A DNA stretch of 64,000 nucleotides from Planctomycetota bacterium (lineage in GTDB: Bacteria; Planctomycetota; UBA1135; UBA2386). Position numbers and translations under genes: made by a program. The DNA is taken from NCBI GenBank assembly GCA_020638655.1, contig JACKIC010000001.1, positions 124,001 through 188,000 of the forward strand, given 5' to 3'. This document shows, one piece after another, positions 59,498 through 64,000 of the stretch; positions within the stretch are counted from its first letter, which is position 1, and each line of letters begins with the position of its first letter. The notes below the pieces were generated by a model. That model saw only the letters and a list, made by a program, of their open reading frames with translations, was not told the DNA's origin and did not search any database.

Positions 59498-61432
59498 TCA
59501 CCTGGTCCCGATCGGGCGGATCTTGACGTTGCGGAACGACACCAGGCCGTGGTCACCCTGCAGCGAGATGTAGCCCGTGTCGAAGCGCGCGAAGCCGGGC
59601 ATGCTCGCGAACTTGCTCTTCGCCAGGCGCTGCGCGAAGTCCTCGCTGCCCATCACGTACTCGAAGTACTTGACGCCGTTCATGACGTGCTCGCAGCGCT
59701 CCTTGCTGATCAGGATGCGCAGCGTGTTCCACTCGCCGGCCGGCTTGGTGGCGTCGACGTCGGTGTTGTAGAGCCCGTAGAGCCAGCCCGCGCGCTGCGG
59801 ATCGGCGCCGGCCTTGTTGTCGAGCAGCTGGCACTCGGGACCCGTCGCCCACGTGGCGCCGCCGGAGTCGTCGACGTGGAACATGATGCCGCTGTTGCCG
59901 CCGGGTGAGATCTTGTAGTCGATCGACAGCTCGAACTCGCCGTAGCGCGCGTCCGTGCACAGGTCGCCCGCGTCGTGCGGATCGGCGCAGACGATCGCGC
60001 CGTCCTGGATCTGCCAGCCGGGCCGCACCACGTCCTGGTGGTACGAGTGCCAGCCGCGGAAGTCGACGCCGTTGAACAGCAGCTGCCAGCCCGCGCGGCG
60101 TTCCGCCTCGCTGAGCTCGGCGACGCCGGGCGGCGCGACCAGGCTGCGGCGCCAGTCGCCGTCGAGCTCGACCAGCGAACGCCCCGTGAGCTGTTGCCAC
60201 GTGGCCTCGCCGTAGTCGCCCGCGCGCAGCGCCACATCGAGCTTGCCGAGCAGGTCCTGGCCGTGCGCGCGGCAGGCCCACGCCAGGAAATTGGCGGTGA
60301 TGCGCCCGCCCGCGTCATGCCGCGCAGCCTGCACGTCGTCCACGCCGCTGCCCGCGTATGCCTTGGGTTCGAACCGGAACCAACGCACGTAGTCGGCGAT
60401 GCCATCCACGAGCCACGCCGGACGCGCCTCGCCGCCTGCGTCGTAACGCTGCGCGACGCGCACGAGCTCGCGCACCGCCGCGCCCGCCGCCTCGCCGTGC
60501 CGGTTGTCAATGAACCAGCTCGCGTTGCACACCACGCGACCGTTCGCGGTCGCTGCGATGGCGGGCCCCTCGGTCGCGAAGCGCATGTCGACCTGCGGCG
60601 GCGCCTCGCCGGCGTTGCCGCCCAGCAGCGCGACGACCCTCGGATACCACTGCAACAGCACGGGCATCAGCTCGTCGTCGCACCAGCCGCGCAGCGCCGG
60701 CGCCGCGGCGGCATCGATGCGCACCTGCATGCGGCCGTCGCCGCTCTTGCCCGTGAGCACCTCGGCCGGTTTCGCGCCGACCAGTCGCACGTCGATCTCG
60801 CTGAAGAACGTATTGCTCGACCGATCCGCGGGCGCGGTCGGCGCGACGTCGAACAGCACGTAACGGCCCTGGCCGAGCCCGCCGTCAGCCGCGAGCTGCA
60901 CCCCGTACTGTCCGCCCGGAGACAACTTCGCGTTCGCCGGGCGCGTGTCGACGCGCGCGAGCAGGCGCCACCCGCACGACTCCGGATCGACGTCGCGCTT
61001 GGGCCCGGCCACGAAGCCGTTGGCCGCGCCGTCGGCGACGTAGACGGAATAGACCTGCGGGCCGCGCGGCCCCGGATGCCACGAGTAGGTGCCGATGCTC
61101 GCGATCGCGGCGGCGTCGCCGAGGTCGATCACGAAGCGGCCGCCGTCGCGGCTGAAGAAGCAGTTCGCGTCGGGTTGATCGGCGCGCGTCGGCAACAGGC
61201 CGTCGTGCAGCGCGTCGAGACCGGGGCTGCCGCGATCCAGCCGCCCGTCGACGAGCGTGAACGTCGCCGTCGCGGCCGCGTCGCTGCGCGCCGGAACCGG
61301 CACCGACTCGAAGTGGAAGCCCGCCCGCGCGTGGCCGTTGTCGCGGTGGGCGACGGTGACCTCGACGCGGGTCGCTGCAGCGGGGGACTGTGGCAGCAGG
61401 GAGAAGCAGACGGTGGCGATCGACAGCAGCAT
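59498..61432 (-). CDS. Secreted three-domain protein: beta-sandwich, degenerate BSP peptidase-like domain, DUF1080 (644 aa)
   Basis: A signal peptide (residues 1-20) is followed by a galactose-binding-like beta-sandwich (about 85-220). A domain at about 230-430 has the plan of basic secretory protein (BSP) peptidases: VDGIADYVRWF and AGGRITANFLAWA match. However, the zinc motif that normally reads HELTH is here RELVR (residues 321-325), so both histidines are lost and hydrolysis is unlikely. DUF1080 (3-keto-disaccharide hydrolase/LamG-like) follows at about 449-640 (WQLLFNGVDFRGWHSY, YKISPGGNSGIMFHV, CQLLDNKAG, EWNTLRILI). DUF1080 acts on carbohydrates in characterised cases. It is likely a glycan-binding or carbohydrate-processing secreted protein. 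Confidence 0.82.
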   Translation of the reverse strand: MLLSIATVCFSLLPQSPAAATRVEVTVAHRDNGHARAGFHFESVPVPARSDAAATATFTLVDGRLDRGSPGLDALHDGLLPTRADQPDANCFFSRDGGRFVIDLGDAAAIASIGTYSWHPGPRGPQVYSVYVADGAANGFVAGPKRDVDPESCGWRLLARVDTRPANAKLSPGGQYGVQLAADGGLGQGRYVLFDVAPTAPADRSSNTFFSEIDVRLVGAKPAEVLTGKSGDGRMQVRIDAAAAPALRGWCDDELMPVLLQWYPRVVALLGGNAGEAPPQVDMRFATEGPAIAATANGRVVCNASWFIDNRHGEAAGAAVRELVRVAQRYDAGGEARPAWLVDGIADYVRWFRFEPKAYAGSGVDDVQAARHDAGGRITANFLAWACRAHGQDLLGKLDVALRAGDYGEATWQQLTGRSLVELDGDWRRSLVAPPGVAELSEAERRAGWQLLFNGVDFRGWHSYHQDVVRPGWQIQDGAIVCADPHDAGDLCTDARYGEFELSIDYKISPGGNSGIMFHVDDSGGATWATGPECQLLDNKAGADPQRAGWLYGLYNTDVDATKPAGEWNTLRILISKERCEHVMNGVKYFEYVMGSEDFAQRLAKSKFASMPGFARFDTGYISLQGDHGLVSFRNVKIRPIGTR

Positions 61433-61521
61433 GCGGCGCTCGTGCGAGGGAGGGTGGAGAGCCGCGCAGCCGCGGCTCGGGTGACCCAGAGGGGCGCGGC
61501 ATCGTCATCGAACCCGACGAT

Positions 61522-61557
61522 GGATCAAGGCGCGAACGGGGATCAAGGCGCGAACGG
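61522..61557. repeat. Perfect 2 x 18-bp tandem duplication
   Basis: The 18-bp unit GGATCAAGGCGCGAACGG occurs twice in direct tandem (61522-61539 and 61540-61557) in the gap between the BSP-DUF1080 gene and the selenoprotein candidate. It resembles the 17-bp duplication at 23045-23078 in size and setting. Confidence 0.9.
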
Positions 61558-61577
61558 GCGCCCGGCACGATCCGGCG

Positions 61578-62849
61578 CTACTTCCAGCCGTACGCCCAGT
61601 ACATCGACGGCGCCACCACGGCCGCGTCGACCGACTGCAGGTCGAACGCCACACCCATCGGCGCCGGGCCGAAGTCGTCCTGGCGGCCGTTGAACTCGGT
61701 GGCTCCGAAACGCATGCCGACGCAGAGCAGCTTGAAGTCGACGAAGCGCTGCGCCTTGCGGTCGAACTCCGCCGCGCCGTACAACTGCGCGTCGAACCCC
61801 AGCCGCTGCGGCCCGCGCGGGCCGTAGCCGCGGGTGGCCCACGTGCCGGTGCGGTCGATGCGCACGTTGCCCTCGAACAGGATGATCTGCCGATCGCCGT
61901 CGAGCGCGACGGTGCGGCCGATCAACCGCCGCGCGGCCACGTGCTCGGGCGCGTGCGACAGCGTCTGCCCGCGCACGTTGTCGACCAGGTGCACGCGCGC
62001 CATGCGCAGCAGCGCCGCGTCGGGGAACGCGCGCTCGGCGCCGACCTCCGCAGCGGGCACCATCGCCAGCATCTCGTCGCGGCGGAACCACGCGTGGTCC
62101 TGGTTCCAGGCCTGCCCGCGCCAACCCTCGGTGACCTTCGCCCGCGGCAGGTCGCGACTGTAGACGCGCAGCACCAGACCGTCCGCGGGATACAGCCGCT
62201 CGAAGCGCTGGATCGCAGCCGGGTCGAGCGCGGCGGCGGCCCCGCTGCGGTCCTTGGGCGGCAACCGGTCCCACGCGCGCAGCGCCTTCTGCAGCATCGC
62301 CGCCACCTCATCTCCCTGCCGCGTATTGCACGAGGCCAGGAACGCGCCGGTCGGCGTCACCGCGTAGATGCCCTGCCGCGTGTTCGACGGCTTCGTCCGG
62401 CCGCCGTAGTGCCCCTTCTCGCAGAAGCCCTGGAAGAACAGGCAGTCGGGCTCGGCGTCGCGCTGCAGCCGCGTCACCTCGTCGGCGACGGGCACGAAAC
62501 GCTGCACCAATCGCTGCACCGCCGCGTCGGACCAGACGGACCGCCTGGTCGCCACGCCGTTGTTTCAAGTGCAGGCCAGCGGGTGGCCGTTCATCGCCCA
62601 CAACAGGACCGGTTTGTCCTGCGCGTGCGCCTGGACGACCGCTTCGCCGAGTGTTCCGAGCCACGGGATCTCCCGCCACTGCAGCTCGTCCGCGGACGGC
62701 AGGACGTGGCGCCAATGCGTCGCGAACGTGCTCCGGTCGAGCACCGGCACCGGATCGATCGGCGCGGCCGGCGCCGGCGGCGCGGCCTGGCCGAGCAGCG
62801 CGGCGCCCAGCGACAGCGCAGAGACCCAACGGACGATCGTCGTCGTCAT
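61578..62849 (-). CDS. Candidate selenoprotein: exported thioredoxin-fold-like protein with in-frame TGA (Sec95), 423 aa
   Basis: From the ATG at 62849 the frame gives a signal peptide (residues 1-20 and AA cleavage), then a thioredoxin-like stretch ending DKPVLLWAMNGHPLACT before TGA at 62565-62567. The same frame continues as NNGVATRRSVWSDAAVQRLV and FVPVADEV for 328 more codons to the stop at 61578. The upper part alone is cut in the middle of the fold, and the lower part alone lacks any proper start beyond an internal GTG. The two fit one protein (KPVLLxxxx-CTU-xxxxR-xxxxD pattern of thioredoxin-like domains). A hairpin with GGUC in its loop follows the TGA. If TGA is Sec, the site is C93-T-U95. 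The C-terminal about 200 residues are a separate beta-rich domain. The alternative is a recent nonsense mutation. Redox function is inference. Confidence 0.65.
62524..62557 (-). promoter_or_regulatory. Candidate bacterial SECIS hairpin after the TGA at 62565-62567
   Basis: On the minus strand GACCAG / CTGGTC (62550-62545 with 62535-62530) makes a perfect 6-bp stem with the loop GCGGTCCGT. GCGT / ACGC make an outer 4-bp stem. The loop contains GGTC, starting 22 bases after the TGA. Apical loops with G at the start and such spacing are features of bacterial SECIS elements bound by SelB. Confidence 0.6.
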
Positions 62850-62984
62850 CGCCGCATGCTAGTGCCGTCCACCGGGGGCAGCCTCCGCCGACCTCGGGAA
62901 TCGCCGCGGAAGGCGCCCGCAGCCACTTCCTCGCGGCATCGACTATCCTCCGCAGCCCACCCGCCCCCACTCCGGAGCTCCGAG

Positions 62985-63848
62985 TTGCAGACCATCGCCG
63001 CCCGCTGCCACCAGATCGCGCTGTGCCTGGCCGCCTTCCTGCTCGCCGACGCGAGCCTCACCGCGGCCCCGCAGCAGCCGGGGCGCGCGGAGAAGCGCAC
63101 CTACTTCTTCGAGGACGCCAAGCAGGACATCGAGTACCGCCTCTACGTGCCGAAGTCCTACGACAAGGAGAAGGCGACCCCGCTGATCGTGTTGCTGCAC
63201 GGCCTGGGCAGCACCCCGCACCAGGTCATCGGCTATCAGGGCATCACCACCGAGGCGGAGAAGCGCGGCTACATCGTCGTGGCACCCTACGGCTACAACA
63301 GCCGCGGGTGGTACGGCAGCCGCGGCGAAGGCAAGGAGGGGCCGTTCTTCGGCACCCGATCGGACCCCGACAACCTCGGCGCGCTGAGCCAGAAGGACGT
63401 CATGAACGTGCTCGGCATCGTCGAGAAGGAGTTCCACGTCGACGCGGACCGCGTCTACCTGATGGGGCACTCGATGGGCGGCGCCGGCACCATCCACCTG
63501 GCGACGGAGTTCCCCGACCGGTGGGCCGCGCTGGCCCCCTTGGCGCCCGCGCTCGACGACAAGACGTCGCGGCTCGAGAAGATCAGACACCTGCCCGTGC
63601 AGCTGGTCATGGGCGACCAGGACCGCATGGTGCCCGTCGCCGTCGTGCGCAAGTGGGCCGAGGAGATGAAGCGGTTGAAGATGGACTATCGCTACGAAGA
63701 GATCCCCGGCGGCGACCACGTCACCGCGATCGCGCGCAACGCCGAGATGATCACCAAGGTGTTCGACTTCTTCGACAGCAAGAAGCGCGCGGCGAAGGCG
63801 ACGAAGGGCGCCGACAAGGCGCCCGAGCCGCAGCCCGTCGGCAAGTAG
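62985..63848 (+). CDS. Exported alpha/beta-hydrolase, PHB-depolymerase/feruloyl-esterase-like (287 aa)
   Basis: The TTG at 62985 is chosen because GGAG lies seven bases before it and the frame has no better start near the signal peptide (residues 1-28, ending TAA). The alpha/beta-hydrolase has the oxyanion region LLHGLGSTP, the nucleophile Ser163 in GHSMGG, an acid in GDQDRMVP (Asp211/213) and His245 in GGDHVTA. It resembles LpqC/PHB-depolymerase-type esterases that act on ester-linked polymers. It has a Lys/Ala-rich tail (KKRAAKATKGADKAPE). It is divergent from the selenoprotein candidate with 135 bp between. Confidence 0.82.
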   Translation: MQTIAARCHQIALCLAAFLLADASLTAAPQQPGRAEKRTYFFEDAKQDIEYRLYVPKSYDKEKATPLIVLLHGLGSTPHQVIGYQGITTEAEKRGYIVVAPYGYNSRGWYGSRGEGKEGPFFGTRSDPDNLGALSQKDVMNVLGIVEKEFHVDADRVYLMGHSMGGAGTIHLATEFPDRWAALAPLAPALDDKTSRLEKIRHLPVQLVMGDQDRMVPVAVVRKWAEEMKRLKMDYRYEEIPGGDHVTAIARNAEMITKVFDFFDSKKRAAKATKGADKAPEPQPVGK

Positions 63849-63875
63849 GACGGCGGCGCGCGCAGCTGCCGCAAC

Positions 63876-64000
63876 TCACCTGGGTACGAACTCGACGCGC
63901 GTCGGCGCCGTGCCCTCGACGGTCACGTCGACCGGATCGAACTGCCCGCCGCCGACACCGCTGTTGCCGAGCTCGAGCCGCAGCTTGCCGCTCGGCAATG
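63876..64000 (-). CDS. C-terminal fragment of a gene running in from the right edge
   Basis: On the minus strand a frame is open from the window end to a TGA at 63876-63878, giving LPSGKLRLELGNSGVGGGQF then DPVDVTVEGTAPTRVEFVPR. G or C fills nearly all third positions as in the neighbours. The end resembles a beta-sandwich tail of a secreted or surface protein. It is convergent with the esterase gene. Identity unknown because only about 41 codons are in the window. Confidence 0.6.
   Translation of the reverse strand, partial: LPSGKLRLELGNSGVGGGQFDPVDVTVEGTAPTRVEFVPR

Noticed and set aside
61578..62555. Reading 61578-62555 as a stand-alone gene starting at an internal GTG
   Set aside because: It would start in the middle of a thioredoxin-like fold, with no signal peptide and no ribosome site, and it is in the same frame as the upstream fragment, separated only by TGA.

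Overview
The window is strongly GC-rich (third codon positions are almost always G or C), gene-dense chromosomal DNA of a Gram-negative-type bacterium. I infer a member of the Planctomycetota. The reasons are the MoxR/DUF58/von Willebrand (Bat-type) operon, the many very large secreted proteins of unknown function, the secreted DUF1080 and M64 families, the GspL-like platform protein and the many signal peptides and lipoboxes. No marker gene (rRNA, ribosomal protein) is present, so the phylum call is inference. I see no insertion sequence, phage module or CRISPR array.

Layout. 1-8568 (+): the 3' end of one giant secreted protein gene, then a full 2096-residue gene whose last 290 codons match the first copy at 867 of 873 bases (a tandem gene duplication), then a HEAT-like protein. 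8651-18052 (-): a Bat-type operon of a 1262-residue secreted anchored protein, MoxR ATPase, DUF58 protein, a membrane protein, two VWA membrane proteins and a TPR-like protein. 18196-25888 (-): Aat, a coiled-coil/RelE-like fusion, a GspL/PilM-like platform with partner genes, an ECF sigma/anti-sigma/Spy-like set, and RibBA. 26206-33321: anchored trypsin-like protease, TPR protein, HIT protein, SppA, phosphatidylserine decarboxylase and a DUF962-like membrane protein. 33275-38904: a PHP-glycosyltransferase fusion overlapping a class III aminotransferase, a PmtA-like methyltransferase and a small lipoprotein. 39033-48230: tRNA-Arg(CCU), a propeller lipoprotein, a Cys/Met-type PLP enzyme, class II photolyase, GroES-like protein, HTH-shikimate-kinase fusion, kelch protein, a candidate structured RNA ahead of cobalamin adenosyltransferase, an MmcQ-like protein and proline dehydrogenase. 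48407-64000: two TPR-tailed glycosyltransferases, an EF-hand membrane protein, a Dus3-like dihydrouridine synthase, an M64 peptidase, a PstS-like fusion, a BSP-DUF1080 protein, a thioredoxin-fold protein, an esterase and the 3' end of one more gene.

The most interesting result is two independent genes (8651-9361 and 61578-62849, both minus strand) that continue in frame through a single internal TGA. In each, 21-22 nt after the TGA there is a hairpin with GGUC in its apical loop, as in the bacterial selenocysteine insertion element of E. coli fdhF. The TGA lies in a redox-like context in both (U-x-x-C in one; C-x-U within a thioredoxin-like region in the other). Both are best read as new selenoprotein candidates. 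No selenocysteine machinery gene lies in the window.

Neighbouring genes often overlap by ATGA, GTGA or TGATG, showing translationally coupled operons, most clearly in the Bat operon, the sigma/anti-sigma set, psd with its neighbour, and the PHP-GT/aminotransferase pair.
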